Below are positions 26,038 to 35,914 of a stretch of 64,000 nt of DNA, piece after piece. Source of the DNA: Dehalobacter restrictus DSM 9455 (GTDB lineage Bacteria > Bacillota > Desulfitobacteriia > Desulfitobacteriales > Syntrophobotulaceae). The position numbers and the translations under genes are program-made. Every line of letters begins with the position of its first letter. Position 1 is the first letter of the stretch. The stretch is from the NCBI RefSeq assembly GCF_000512895.1, contig NZ_CP007033.1:1971001-2035000 (forward strand), in the 5' to 3' direction. Under the pieces are notes generated by a model. The model saw only the letters and a program-made list of their open reading frames with translations, made no database searches and was not told the DNA's origin.

Positions 26038-26103
26038 GACCCGTAATTATTTATCCTCCGGTTTTTTCTAACATTACAAAACGCGGTACTATGAACCTAA
26101 GCG

Positions 26104-27441
26104 TTATAGCCTGCACACCTTCACTTTGGCAATCCTTTTTTCATCCACTTCCTCAACCTTAAACATCAAACTGTTGAATTCTAAGGAAGACTTATCATCT
26201 CTTCCGGGGATTCTTCCGAGCTGTCCAACCAGAAAACCGCTTAGGGTCTCATATTCTTCAATCGGCAGTTCTACGTCGAGATAATCTTGGACCGCATCAA
26301 GGCTCGTCGCCCCGTTAATCATATAGGTATTTTCATCGATTTTTTCAAATTCCAGTTCGATTTCATCATCCTCGTCAAAGATGTTGCCGACAATTTCCTC
26401 AATAAGATCCTCCAGCGTCACAATACCAGCCGTCCCGCCATATTCGTCTATGATAACAGCCAAATGTGTCTTGTTCTGCTGAAGTTCTTTGAATAATTCA
26501 TCAGTACGTTTCGAATCCGGTACATAATAGGGTTTCCGGACAACGTCCCGCAGATGAAATGTCTCCGAATTGCTGTTGTTCGTTAAATACTGGAAAAGGT
26601 ATTTGGATTGCAGCACCCCGACAATATTGTCGATATTCTCTTCATAGACGGGTATCCTGGAATACTTCTCATGATTGATAAAGGCAATGACTTCACTTAA
26701 GCTTGCTTCAATCGGCAGCGCCGCAATATCCGTGCGATGTGTCATGACTTCGGAAACCGTTTTATTGTTAAATTCAAAAATATTGTTAATCATCAGTTTT
26801 TCTGTTTCATGGATGGCACCTTTTTCCTCACCGACATCAACCATCATGCGGATTTCTTCTTCCGTGACCTGCTCGTTCTCCGCATTGGGATCTACCCCGA
26901 AAAGCCTTACAAACACGTTCATTGATGCCGTAAGCATTTTAACGAACGGTGAGGCAATTTTCGACAGGATATACAGCGGGTTTGCGGCAAACCAAGCAAT
27001 CTTTTCAGCTTTATTCATCGCAATTCTTTTCGGCACGAGCTCTCCGAGCACCAGCGTGAAGTAGGATAAAATAATGGTAATTAGAATAACGGCTATAGTC
27101 TTCAGCAAGGATGCTGAAACGGGGGCCCCGAGCTTAATCAGCAGTGAAACCAGCGGATCGGAAAAATTTTCTGAAGCAAACGCACTGGCCAGAAAGCCTG
27201 CCAGCGTTATCCCAATCTGGATCGTCGCAAGAAATTTGCTCGGCTCACCCAGCAAATTGGTTAAAATTCTGGCCTTCTTGTCGCCATCTTCCGCCATCAT
27301 TCTGATTTTATTGTCATTCAGGGAGATCAAAGCAATCTCCGAGGCAGCGAAAAAGGCATTGAGCGCAATCAGCACGACTAAAAACAAAATCCCGGTAATC
27401 AATGATTGTTCCTCCTGATAATAATAAAAAGGCAGAATCAT
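26104..27441 (-). CDS. CorC/HlyC-family membrane protein (CNNM + CBS pair + CorC domain)
   Basis: 445 residues. A DUF21/CNNM membrane domain (about 1-200, starting LIALNAFFAASEIALISLND) is followed by two CBS domains (VSEVMTHRTDIAALPIEASL and following, to LEDLIEEIVGNIFDEDDE) and a C-terminal CorC_HlyC domain (INGATSLDAVQDYLDVELPI). This is the common three-part architecture of Mg/Co homeostasis proteins and hemolysin-C-type accessory transporters. The CBS pair senses adenine nucleotides. It is a single-gene unit, and its 3' end faces hgcA's upstream elements. Ion specificity cannot be predicted. Confidence 0.9.
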   Translation of the reverse strand: MILPFYYYQEEQSLITGILFLVVLIALNAFFAASEIALISLNDNKIRMMAEDGDKKARILTNLLGEPSKFLATIQIGITLAGFLASAFASENFSDPLVSLLIKLGAPVSASLLKTIAVILITIILSYFTLVLGELVPKRIAMNKAEKIAWFAANPLYILSKIASPFVKMLTASMNVFVRLFGVDPNAENEQVTEEEIRMMVDVGEEKGAIHETEKLMINNIFEFNNKTVSEVMTHRTDIAALPIEASLSEVIAFINHEKYSRIPVYEENIDNIVGVLQSKYLFQYLTNNSNSETFHLRDVVRKPYYVPDSKRTDELFKELQQNKTHLAVIIDEYGGTAGIVTLEDLIEEIVGNIFDEDDEIELEFEKIDENTYMINGATSLDAVQDYLDVELPIEEYETLSGFLVGQLGRIPGRDDKSSLEFNSLMFKVEEVDEKRIAKVKVCRL

Positions 27442-27711
27442 TCCTTATACAGGATTGTCAAAGCCTTTTACCAAATCCTATTAATAAGTCATTTGAAATA
27501 ATACTACTTCGTATATCTCCGGCATTTTCCTCCATATCTTACTCTCTCCCTTTCTTGATTCTACATCTATTTTAATTTACCCGATGATAAATTGCAATGT
27601 CCTGTGTTGTTCTGCAGAAATCAGCGAATAAACCAGAAACGAATTGAGCAAGTAAAAAATGGATATGCTAGAATTGGCTGTGCCAGTCAATAGAACAGGA
27701 AGGGCAAATCT

Positions 27712-29205
27712 ATGAAAATTTTACTTGTTTACCCGCAAATACCGCTGACTTATTGGAGTTTCCAGTACGCGTTAAAGTTCATATCCAAGAAAGCTGGATC
27801 TCCGCCCCTGGGGCTACTTTCCGTAGCTGCTATGCTGCCGGAGCATTATGATAAGCGTCTTGTGGATATGAATGTAACGAAACTCAAGGATCGGGATATT
27901 TTATGGGCCGATTATGTCTGGATCAGCGCGATGGTCGTCCAGAAAGAATCTGTCAGGGAAGTTATTAACCGCTGTCATGCCCTCGGAGTCAAAACGACTG
28001 CAGGCGGTCCCCTCTTTACTTCCGAACCTGAGGAGTATGATGATGTAGATTATCTCGTCCTGAATGAAGGGGAGAACACTGTACCTGCCTTTGTGCGTGA
28101 CCTTGAGAACGGATCGGCAGCGCACATTTACACAACGGAAGAATGGGCGGATATCAGAAATACCCCTGTGCCTTTGTGGGACCTTATCGATATGAAACAC
28201 TACGCAACAATGAATATTCAATATTCACGCGGATGCCCATTCCATTGCGATTTCTGCAACATTACATCTTTATACGGTCACGAGCCCCGTACCAAGACCT
28301 CTCCGCAGCTCCTGTCAGAATTGGATTCCCTTTATCGGGCCGGATGGCGCGGAGGCATCTTCCTGGTCGATGATAATTTTATCGGCAACAAAAAAAAATT
28401 AAAGGATGATATCCTGCCTGCGTTGATCAGCTGGATGAAACAAAGAAATTATCCGTTTACGTTTATCACAGAGGCCTCAATCAATCTGGCTGATGATGAC
28501 AGCCTTATGAATCTGATGGTCAAGGCGGGGTTTATGACTGTATTTATCGGAATTGAAACCATGGATGAAGACAGCCTGGTTGAGTGCAATAAAATTCAGA
28601 ATAAAAACCGCGATCTGATTGCGTGTGTCAAAAAAATTCAGAAATTCGGCCTTCAGGTTCAGGGCGGCTTTATTGTCGGGTTCGACAACGACAATGCCTC
28701 TATTTTTGACAAACTGGTAACCTTTATTCAGGAAAGCGGGATCGTTACCGCGATGGTCGGGCTGCTGAATGCGCCGAAAGGAACGAAACTATATCAGCGT
28801 CTGGCAGCGGAAGGCCGACTGTTAAAAAGCATCAGCGGCGACAACACCGACTTTTCGATGAACTTCATACCAAAAATGGAAAGCCGCCTGTTGATCAAAG
28901 GCTATCAAAGAATTGTCGATACGATCTACTCGCCAAGAAAATATTATGAGCGGGTCCTGACATTTTTAGAGCAGTACGAACCTGCTGGATTTACGGCTCA
29001 GCGGATCGACCGTTGTCAGGTGCTCGCGTTTATCAGATCGGTATTCCGTTTGGGAATTATCGGCCAGGAAAGACGATACTACTGGAAACTGATCATTTGG
29101 TCTCTGCGGAAACGCCGTAATGTATTTCCGCTGGCAGTAACCCTGTCCATATACGGTTTTCATTTCCGAAAAGTATTCCGCCGGACTGAGGAAATATTAA
29201 AATAA
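27712..29205 (+). CDS. B12-binding radical SAM enzyme with DUF4070 (HpnP-like group)
   Basis: 497 residues. Residues about 1-140 are a B12-binding Rossmann domain without the usual DxHxxG loop (MKILLVYPQIPLTYWSFQYA). The radical SAM core has CPFHCDFCNI (CxxxCxxC) near residue 175, and the C-terminal part from about 300 matches DUF4070 (DKLVTFIQESGIVTAMVGLL). Relatives include HpnP, the hopanoid C2-methylase, and other membrane-lipid or natural-product methylases, so a methylation or cyclisation role is likely but not specific. It is a single-gene unit. This is one of several corrinoid-using enzymes in the window. Confidence 0.85.
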   Translation: MKILLVYPQIPLTYWSFQYALKFISKKAGSPPLGLLSVAAMLPEHYDKRLVDMNVTKLKDRDILWADYVWISAMVVQKESVREVINRCHALGVKTTAGGPLFTSEPEEYDDVDYLVLNEGENTVPAFVRDLENGSAAHIYTTEEWADIRNTPVPLWDLIDMKHYATMNIQYSRGCPFHCDFCNITSLYGHEPRTKTSPQLLSELDSLYRAGWRGGIFLVDDNFIGNKKKLKDDILPALISWMKQRNYPFTFITEASINLADDDSLMNLMVKAGFMTVFIGIETMDEDSLVECNKIQNKNRDLIACVKKIQKFGLQVQGGFIVGFDNDNASIFDKLVTFIQESGIVTAMVGLLNAPKGTKLYQRLAAEGRLLKSISGDNTDFSMNFIPKMESRLLIKGYQRIVDTIYSPRKYYERVLTFLEQYEPAGFTAQRIDRCQVLAFIRSVFRLGIIGQERRYYWKLIIWSLRKRRNVFPLAVTLSIYGFHFRKVFRRTEEILK

Positions 29206-29232
29206 TTCTACTTGGGTGGAGGATTTTGATCT

Positions 29233-30291
29233 TTAAGCTTCTTTATGGAAAAGATCAACGCCGAAACGGCTGCCTGAGATGACCCTGTTCTTCCCTGCTG
29301 TTTTGGCAGCGTAAAGTGCTTTATCCGCAATCTCAATATTTTCGGTCAGCGAGCAGCCTTTTTGATAGAGACAGACACCGGCACTCACGGTCAGTGGCTT
29401 ATCAAAATAACTGTTAAGTGCAAATTCTTCCCTGATTTTATCCGCTTTCAGGCAGGCGTCCTCCAGGCCGCAGCCATAAAGAATAATTAGAAACTCCTCA
29501 CCGCCGTAACGGCAGATGAAATCAGTGGCCCTGGCATTTGTTTTTAAAACACGGGCTAAAACCAGCAAAACCTTGTCGCCAAAGACATGTCCCTTCTGAT
29601 CATTTATCTTTTTAAAATTATCAATATCAAAAATGGCAATGCAAAAAGGCTGCCCTGTCCTCTGATAATTGGATACAGCCTTCTGAAAACTCTTTTCCAA
29701 CAGCAGGCGGTTCGGAAGCCCCGTCAGCGGATCTCTGGCCGCCTGATTTTTGGCCTTTCTGAACTGATATTGGCTGATATTCAGCAAACTGTTGACTTCA
29801 AATACAATGATAAAACCGAAGGCTAGGAGCAGAAGGCTGAACAGATAGATATTCACGGATACAAACAGATCCGAGATTTTGAATGACGTAATGAATAAAG
29901 AGGCTACGCTTTCGGCAGCAGCAATGATCAAACCCGGAATCCCATAACGCATGCCGTGAAAAGAAACAAAGAAGAAATAGGAAAAAAAGAGCATATTCAG
30001 TAATCCAACATTTCCTGCCATCAACAGGGTACAAACAGGAATATCAAGCACTAAGCAGAGTCGCATCATTTTCTCGGCCCGGGTGTCCTTGCTGAAGACA
30101 CAAACGGAAATAAATGCATTATATAGAAGGGCGATAAAGAAACCAACAAAAAACACGCCCGTGAAAGAGCCCTGAAAACGGATCAGCTCAGCCAGGGCAA
30201 CAATAAGCAGTCCCCACCTAAAGAGCAGGAATTTTCGTTCCAGCGGTTTATATTTGATCAAATCAAACTTTCTGACCAACTGTTTCACCAC
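29233..30291 (-). CDS. Membrane diguanylate cyclase (GGDEF)
   Basis: 352 residues: about six membrane segments in the first 170 residues, then a GGDEF domain. The active-site loop is YGGEEFLIIL, a functional variant, and five residues before it is the RATD inhibitory I-site (RATDFICRYGGEEF), so product feedback inhibition is expected. The metal-binding aspartate is in FDIDNFKKIN. It should make cyclic di-GMP in response to a membrane or extracellular cue sensed by the N-terminal part, which belongs to no sensor family that I can name. It is convergent with the B12 radical SAM gene. Confidence 0.9.
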   Translation of the reverse strand: MVKQLVRKFDLIKYKPLERKFLLFRWGLLIVALAELIRFQGSFTGVFFVGFFIALLYNAFISVCVFSKDTRAEKMMRLCLVLDIPVCTLLMAGNVGLLNMLFFSYFFFVSFHGMRYGIPGLIIAAAESVASLFITSFKISDLFVSVNIYLFSLLLLAFGFIIVFEVNSLLNISQYQFRKAKNQAARDPLTGLPNRLLLEKSFQKAVSNYQRTGQPFCIAIFDIDNFKKINDQKGHVFGDKVLLVLARVLKTNARATDFICRYGGEEFLIILYGCGLEDACLKADKIREEFALNSYFDKPLTVSAGVCLYQKGCSLTENIEIADKALYAAKTAGKNRVISGSRFGVDLFHKEA

Positions 30292-30397
30292 ATTTTGCGA
30301 ATTACGTAAATATTATACCATAATTTTCTATTCATCCAAAGAAAATTTTTGCCATTTTTGCCATTTGATAAACACAATAAGGTTTCCTAGAAGTACC

Positions 30398-32932
30398 TTA
30401 GGCAGTTTCAATACTGTTGTCGGCCTGAAGGTTTAACTTTTCGACCGCGTTTTCGCGCATTTTATATTTCATAATTTTGCCTGCGGCATTCATCGGGAAT
30501 TCTGCGACAAAGTCAATATAACGCGGTGTTTTGTGCTTGGCCATGTGGGTGCGGACAAAATCCTTCAGCTCATCAGCGGTCAGTTCGACACCGTCCTTCA
30601 GTATGACACAGGCCATAATCTCTTCCCCATATTGTTTGTCAGGGACACCAATAACCTGAACGTCCTTGACCTTTGGATGGGTATAAATAAAATCTTCGAT
30701 TTCTTTCGGATAGATGTTTTCCCCGCCGCGAATGATCATGTCCTTGATACGTCCGGTAATTTTATAGTATCCGTTCTCATCGCGTCTGGCCAGGTCGCCG
30801 GTGTGCAGCCAGCCGTTCTCATCAATCGCCGCAGCGGTGGCTTCGGGCATTTTATAATAGCCTTTCATGATATTGTAGCCCCTGGCAACAAATTCGCCGT
30901 CCTCATTATCCGGAAGATCTTCCCCGGTCTTCGGATCCACGATCTTGCACTCAACTCCTGGCAAAGCACGGCCCACAGTGGCAACCCGCAGTTCGACGGA
31001 ATCGTCGACACGGCTCTGGGTGCAGCCGGGTGAAGATTCGGTCTGTCCGAAGACAATGGTGATTTCATTCATATTCATCTTCTCGACGACATCCTGCATG
31101 ACCTTCACAGGACACGGGCTTCCTGCCATGATTCCGGTCCGCATGTAGGAAAAGTCTGTTTTCGGAAAATCTTCATGCTCGAGCATCGCAATAAACATGG
31201 TCGGAACACCGTGGAAGGCGGTGATTTTTTCCCTGTTGATGCAATCCAGCGATATCTTCGGCGAAAACGCCGGTATCGGGGACATGGTCACCCCATGGGT
31301 CATGGACGCAGTCATCGCCAGCACCATCCCGAAGCAATGGAACATCGGGACATGAATCATCATGCGGTCGGCTGTGGAAAGATCCATGCAGTCGCCAATA
31401 TTTTTACCGTTATTCACGACATTATAGTGTGTCAGCATAACGCCTTTCGGGAACCCTGTGGTTCCTGAGGTATACTGCATGTTGCAGACATCATGACGGT
31501 TAAGGGAAAGCGCACGGCGGTATACTTCCTCAACGGGGACTTTGTCAGCCAGGGTAATCGCATCTTCCCAGGTCAGACAGCCGTTCTGCCTGGAATCAAC
31601 CGTGACAATATTGCGTAAGAAAGGCAGCCGTTTGATATGCAGCGGCTTTCCGGCCTCGGCAGTCTCCAACTCGGGGCAAAGCTCCTTGATAATGCCGACA
31701 TAATCGGAGTCCTTATATCCGTCGATCATGACCAGCGTATGTGTATCCGACTGGCGCAGCAGATATTCTGCCTCATAAATCTTATACGCGGTGTTTACGG
31801 TTACCAGCACAGCGCCAATCTTGGTCGCCGCCCAAAAGGTAATGTACCACTGCGGAACGTTGGTGGCCCAGGTCGCAACATGGTCCCCGGGTCTGACACC
31901 CATCGCGATCAGAGCGCGTGCAAATGTGTCAACATCGTCCCGGAATTCTTTATACGTACGGGTATAATCCATGGTCGTATAACGGAAAGCATACTGATCC
32001 GGGAACTCATCCACCATCCGGTCAAGCACCTGGGGGAAGGTCAGATCAATCAGCGTGTCTTTTTGCCAGATATATTTTCCGGTCTTGGCATTGTTATCGT
32101 ACAAATGACCTTTCACCGATGTTTTTTCCGTGTAACGGCTCATATATTCTGCAAAATTCGGGAAAACAACGCCGGCATCATCCAGGTCCGCCGCCCAGCG
32201 TTTGACCCATTCCAGGGAAACATAACCTTCATAGTTAATCGAATGCAGGGCCCGCATCATCTCATCGATGGGTAAATCTCCTTCTCCCATCATGCGGTAC
32301 CGGGTGGTGCCGTTCTCTACAACGGAATCCTTGATATGTACATATTTAATGTAGGCACCAAGGTTCTGAACAGTCTTTCCAGGTGTCTCATCTGCAAAAC
32401 GGTAAGGGTGATGCATATCCCACAAGGCACCAACATTGTCACTTGCAACATCATTTAACAGCCGACATAAACGGGAAGTATCTGCATAGACGCCATTCGT
32501 TTCGACCAGGAGGGTGACGCCTTTTTCTTCCGCCAGAGGTACCAGACGGTTTAACGCAGCAAGCACCACCTCGTCATCGACTTCACCAGCCAGCTGCGGT
32601 GCAATATCGGCAAGGATACGGATATACGGGGTTCCTAGCTTGGAGGCTAATTCAATATACTGAACGATCTCCTGATGATTCTGTTCCGCTTTCTCAGCAT
32701 ACTTTAGACAACAGCCGGAAGACAGACAAGGAATTTGAATACGGAGTTCGGATAACTTTTTTATGGTTTGCGGCAACTGAGACTCAGTAAAAGGCTGGGC
32801 CTGCACTGCAAATATCTCACTGCCCAGACCGCGGATTTCAATGCCGTCAAAACCAAAGTCCTTGGCCATGGAATAGATATCGGTCCAGCTGAAATCCGGG
32901 CAACCCAGGGTTGAAAACGCAAGTTTCAACAT
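30398..32932 (-). CDS. Fusion of a sugar-isomerase/AP-endonuclease-type TIM barrel to an acyl-CoA synthetase
   Basis: 844 residues in one frame. Residues 1-270 are a xylose isomerase-like/AP endonuclease 2 TIM barrel (LAFSTLGCPDFSW, GIEIRGLGSEI, LVETNGVYAD, KYVHIKDSVVENG). Residues about 285-835 are a complete AMP-forming ligase with the P-loop YTSGTTGFPKGVML, FGQTESSPG, the ADP/AMP loop GWLHTGDLARRDENGYYKI, and the C-terminal lysine region NAAGKIMKYKM. The synthetase part resembles medium-chain fatty acyl-CoA synthetases, and the barrel part resembles 3-dehydroshikimate dehydratase or hydroxypyruvate isomerase-like proteins. The link suggests that an acid made or isomerised by the barrel is activated to a CoA thioester. 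The substrate is unknown. Confidence 0.88.
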   Translation of the reverse strand: MLKLAFSTLGCPDFSWTDIYSMAKDFGFDGIEIRGLGSEIFAVQAQPFTESQLPQTIKKLSELRIQIPCLSSGCCLKYAEKAEQNHQEIVQYIELASKLGTPYIRILADIAPQLAGEVDDEVVLAALNRLVPLAEEKGVTLLVETNGVYADTSRLCRLLNDVASDNVGALWDMHHPYRFADETPGKTVQNLGAYIKYVHIKDSVVENGTTRYRMMGEGDLPIDEMMRALHSINYEGYVSLEWVKRWAADLDDAGVVFPNFAEYMSRYTEKTSVKGHLYDNNAKTGKYIWQKDTLIDLTFPQVLDRMVDEFPDQYAFRYTTMDYTRTYKEFRDDVDTFARALIAMGVRPGDHVATWATNVPQWYITFWAATKIGAVLVTVNTAYKIYEAEYLLRQSDTHTLVMIDGYKDSDYVGIIKELCPELETAEAGKPLHIKRLPFLRNIVTVDSRQNGCLTWEDAITLADKVPVEEVYRRALSLNRHDVCNMQYTSGTTGFPKGVMLTHYNVVNNGKNIGDCMDLSTADRMMIHVPMFHCFGMVLAMTASMTHGVTMSPIPAFSPKISLDCINREKITAFHGVPTMFIAMLEHEDFPKTDFSYMRTGIMAGSPCPVKVMQDVVEKMNMNEITIVFGQTESSPGCTQSRVDDSVELRVATVGRALPGVECKIVDPKTGEDLPDNEDGEFVARGYNIMKGYYKMPEATAAAIDENGWLHTGDLARRDENGYYKITGRIKDMIIRGGENIYPKEIEDFIYTHPKVKDVQVIGVPDKQYGEEIMACVILKDGVELTADELKDFVRTHMAKHKTPRYIDFVAEFPMNAAGKIMKYKMRENAVEKLNLQADNSIETA

Positions 32933-32992
32933 AATCTCCTCCTAGCATTTTATATCTTATAAACTATAGAAAACTTTACTGGTGCCATGTCT

Positions 32993-33208
32993 CTAGTACC
33001 TTGTCAACCTTAAAACTGTAATATAATGGGGAGCAGATTTCTTTTAAGACAAGGCGGAGGATTGAGGCATACCGAGCGTATGGTGATTGAAGTCCACGGA
33101 TGGACAAATGTCGCGGATGCCATGGATGGCATAGGAGCGACAAGACAACGCAGTATTAACAGAAATCTGCCGCCAGGATATATAGATTTAGGGTTGACAT
33201 GGTACTAG
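32993..33208. mobile_element. MITE-like element, 216 bp, with 22-bp terminal inverted repeats
   Basis: The ends match as inverted repeats in 20 of 22 positions: left CTAGTACCTTGTCAACCTTA, right reverse complement CTAGTACCATGTCAACCCTA. A second internal stem (GCAGATTTCT at 33032-33041 against AGAAATCTGC at 33161-33170) makes the whole unit fold into one branched hairpin. It encodes no transposase. A 60-codon open frame inside is not credible as a protein. A related shorter unit with the same tip sequence lies at 52498-52576. It fills most of the space between the fusion gene and the GlsB-like gene. Confidence 0.75.
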
Positions 33209-33460
33209 CTGCACCTAGAGATATCAGAAAGTGCTTAGACTTTTTCTGATATACCAAAAAAGCCTTCACCCCTTAGCATTTCTGTTAAAGACGAATGCTT
33301 TATACTGTCATGGTACAGCCTTTAAATATAAAACTGTATGATATAATTTTAGGTAATGCTATCAAATTTTCGAATATTTGTCAAGTGTTGTGGATCAGTA
33401 TGCACTGAGACAGAACTGTGCTAAGTCAGTTGTGCTGGGTTGATTTGGCTGCTAAATAAA

Positions 33461-33488
33461 AAACGGCTGGAGATTTACTCCGCCGTTT
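33461..33488 (-). terminator. Terminator of the GlsB-like gene
   Basis: On the minus strand a GC-rich hairpin (AAACGGC / GCCGTTT, then GGAG / CTCC, with one unpaired base) is followed by TTTTTATTT. The remaining bases between the mobile element and this hairpin hold a second AT-rich hairpin near 33222-33252 and nothing coding. Confidence 0.75.
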
Positions 33489-33517
33489 CTGGCATCCATC
33501 AAAATCCGGGATAACGT

Positions 33518-33793
33518 TTACGACTGATACTGATTGTGATGTTTCCTGCCCGTTAAGGCATTGACGATGGACAACAGGATCACCGCACCGAGTAGAGCAA
33601 CCAAGAAACTCCAGATATTAAATCCATTGATCCCTATTCCTCCGAAAATGTTGACGATCCATCCACCGATGAACGCCCCGATGATCCCGACAACAATATT
33701 CATTCCAACGCCCATTTTGGCATCACGGCCTGTAATCATGCTGGCAATCCACCCCGCAAGGCCGCCTAAAATAATCCAGCCGATAACACTCAA
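33518..33793 (-). CDS. GlsB/YeaQ/YmgE family small membrane protein
   Basis: 91 residues with three hydrophobic Gly-rich segments (GWIILGGLAGWIASMITG, GVGMNIVVGIIGAFIGGWIV, IWSFLVALLGAVILLSIVNA), the standard pattern of the transglycosylase-associated YeaQ/YmgE family. These are stress-related membrane proteins of unresolved function. It is a single-gene unit with AAAAGGAGG before the ATG and a terminator after the stop. Confidence 0.88.
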   Translation of the reverse strand: MSVIGWIILGGLAGWIASMITGRDAKMGVGMNIVVGIIGAFIGGWIVNIFGGIGINGFNIWSFLVALLGAVILLSIVNALTGRKHHNQYQS

Positions 33794-33928
33794 GACAATT
33801 CCTCCTTTTCATCAAATATTTTAAAGCAATTTGTTTTCATCATTAATCTGCCCAAAATAAAAATATTTACCCGAACCTGTCTTCAATACGAATGTTTTCA
33901 TTAACGTTTGCATTGAAAATTTTTACAT

Positions 33929-34858
33929 CTAAATTAAGAAGCCAAAACCGGTTTTATCCAGATAGCCTTCCTCTTGATTCTCTCTGGTAATGACTTTAAG
34001 TTTGGCGGGCTCAACAGTGACTCTTAACGGAAAATCAAACCCTTTTTCTCCGTCTAAATCCGTACCAATCGATTCCCGACAGTTGATTGTCAGCTCTGCC
34101 GTCTGGAAGTAGTCTACATATGGGCTCTCCGCATGTTCACCGTTCGCCACTTTGATAACCAGCGGGATCAGTTCGAGAACTGGACATGGTTTAAAAATAT
34201 ACACATCAAGCAGACCATCGCTAATAGAAGCCAACGGCGCTATCCTCTTAAAACCGCCTGCCGATTTGCCATTCATAATCAAGATGAAATACACTTCATC
34301 GTCGCGGTTGGCTTCCCGGCTCCGAATACTAACTTTCACCGGCTTCATATTGGCGAATTCTTCAACACCCTTTAAATAATAGGCGAGAGCCCCAAAACTT
34401 TGTTTGATTCTTTTGGGAGTTTTTTGGCTGACATCGATCAGAAAACCCAGACTGGCCACATTTAAAAAATAGCGGCCATTGGCGACCCCGATATCGCAAA
34501 CTGTAAAATGATCCTGAAGCAGAATCTCCGTCATTTCATTGACCCGCTCCGGAAAATGAAAATAACGGGCAAAGTCATTGGCAGTTCCTACCGGATATAT
34601 TCCAACCGGGATCTGGCAATCATAACAAAAAAGAACATTGATGACCTGGTGGATCGTCCCGTCGCCCCCGGCAATCCAGATCCTGTTGAAACTGTTGATA
34701 TCCGCTGAGGAGACCATTTTTTCCAGGGCTTCCGTAGTGCTGACCCTGTAAGGGACCAAATAATAGCCTTTATCTTGGACAGCTTCAATAATGCTGTCCA
34801 AGTGATTATTAAAGCTGCCGTTTCCGGCAAGCGGATTATAGATTAATAATATTTGCAT
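33929..34858 (-). CDS. Diacylglycerol/lipid kinase (YegS/DgkB-type)
   Basis: 309 residues. The nucleotide-binding GGDGTIHQVINVLFCYD and the preceding YNPLAGNGSFNNHLDSI are signatures of the DAGK catalytic domain. Later MNGKSAGGFKRIAPLASISD and the terminal beta-domain (DLDGEKGFDFPLRVTVEPAK) complete the family. The enzyme phosphorylates diacylglycerol or a related lipid with ATP at the inner membrane face, recycling lipid from teichoic-acid or similar synthesis. It is a monocistronic unit. Specificity among DAG, sphingoid base or other lipids cannot be told from sequence. Confidence 0.88.
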   Translation of the reverse strand: MQILLIYNPLAGNGSFNNHLDSIIEAVQDKGYYLVPYRVSTTEALEKMVSSADINSFNRIWIAGGDGTIHQVINVLFCYDCQIPVGIYPVGTANDFARYFHFPERVNEMTEILLQDHFTVCDIGVANGRYFLNVASLGFLIDVSQKTPKRIKQSFGALAYYLKGVEEFANMKPVKVSIRSREANRDDEVYFILIMNGKSAGGFKRIAPLASISDGLLDVYIFKPCPVLELIPLVIKVANGEHAESPYVDYFQTAELTINCRESIGTDLDGEKGFDFPLRVTVEPAKLKVITRENQEEGYLDKTGFGFLI

Positions 34859-35052
34859 TGTCTACCCCCTGAAAACAATTCATAGCAAAGAATCATGGAA
34901 TAACCTTAAACTTACCTGATAACACCACAATACTACGGTATCGGTCTTTTCGCAAATATCCACTACACTATTCCTGGGAAGACTTCAATCGGGCATTTTT
35001 GCTGGACAATTCCGGAAAGATAGTGTATTCATTAATACGGGAGTTGATATTC

Positions 35053-35823
35053 TTGAACCCTATTGCATTTGAAATGGGTCCTTTTTCTGTTCATTGGTAC
35101 GGTATACTGATCGCTCTGGCGTTTTGCGCCGGACTCATTCTCGCAAACTATCATACGAACTATCGCAGGCTGGACCCGGACAAATTTTTTAATCTGCTGA
35201 TTGTTATGATTCCCGCTGCTCTGATCGGCGCCAGACTGTATTATGTCCTGTTCAATTTGCATTATTACATCGCTTATCCGGCGGAAATCGTGGCTGTCTG
35301 GCATGGCGGATTAGCCATTCACGGTGGAATTATCGGCGGTTTTCTGGCGGTCTTAGTGGTTACCCGCAGAGATCCGGATTTAAAATTCTGGTCTGTGGCC
35401 GATGTTATCGCGCCAAGTCTGGTTATCGGCCAGGCGATTGGCAGATGGGGCAACTTTCTTAATCAGGAAGCACATGGCGGCCCGGTTAGTGAATCCTTTA
35501 TCAGTGAATTCCCGCATTTTATTCAGCAAGGCATGTATATTGACGGCCAATATTACCATCCGACTTTTTTATATGAGTCTTTATGGGATACTTTGATCTT
35601 TTTGTTCTTGTTCTGGCTGATCAGGAAGAAATCAACACCTGACGGCATCATTTTCTTGCTTTATTTATTGCTGTACTCGGCAGGCCGTTTTATTATTGAA
35701 AGTCTCAGAACCGATAGTCTGATGCTTGGTTCATTTAAAATAGCCCAAGTCATCAGTATTGCAGCAATTTTGCTTTCGGTCGTTCTTCTCTTTGTAAAAC
35801 TTAGAAAAAAGAAACCAATTTAG
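35053..35823 (+). CDS. lgt: Prolipoprotein diacylglyceryl transferase
   Basis: About 256 residues with seven membrane segments. Key motifs are HWYGILIALAFCAGL, the Lgt signature HGGLAIHGGIIGGFLAVL and the region IGRWGNFLNQEAHG with the essential Arg/Asn/Glu residues. Lgt adds diacylglycerol to the lipobox cysteine of prolipoproteins, such as the lipoproteins encoded at 9049 and 19388 in this window. TTG 35053 follows GGGAG at a usable distance, giving the usual Lgt start (LNPIAFEMGPFSVHWYG); an ATG 18 codons upstream is in frame but unlikely. Two purine/nucleotide genes follow. Confidence 0.95.
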   Translation: MNPIAFEMGPFSVHWYGILIALAFCAGLILANYHTNYRRLDPDKFFNLLIVMIPAALIGARLYYVLFNLHYYIAYPAEIVAVWHGGLAIHGGIIGGFLAVLVVTRRDPDLKFWSVADVIAPSLVIGQAIGRWGNFLNQEAHGGPVSESFISEFPHFIQQGMYIDGQYYHPTFLYESLWDTLIFLFLFWLIRKKSTPDGIIFLLYLLLYSAGRFIIESLRTDSLMLGSFKIAQVISIAAILLSVVLLFVKLRKKKPI

Positions 35824-35914
35824 TCATTTCCAGCGTTCCGACGCTAATTGGCCTGGTATGGTATAATAATCTGAGGACTGAACCGGTATCATTACTGCTG
35901 TGGGGGTGACTGAT

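Noticed and set aside
33026-33208. 60-codon open frame inside the MITE-like element
   Set aside because: It is made of the element's inverted ends and internal stem, and lacks a ribosome binding site.
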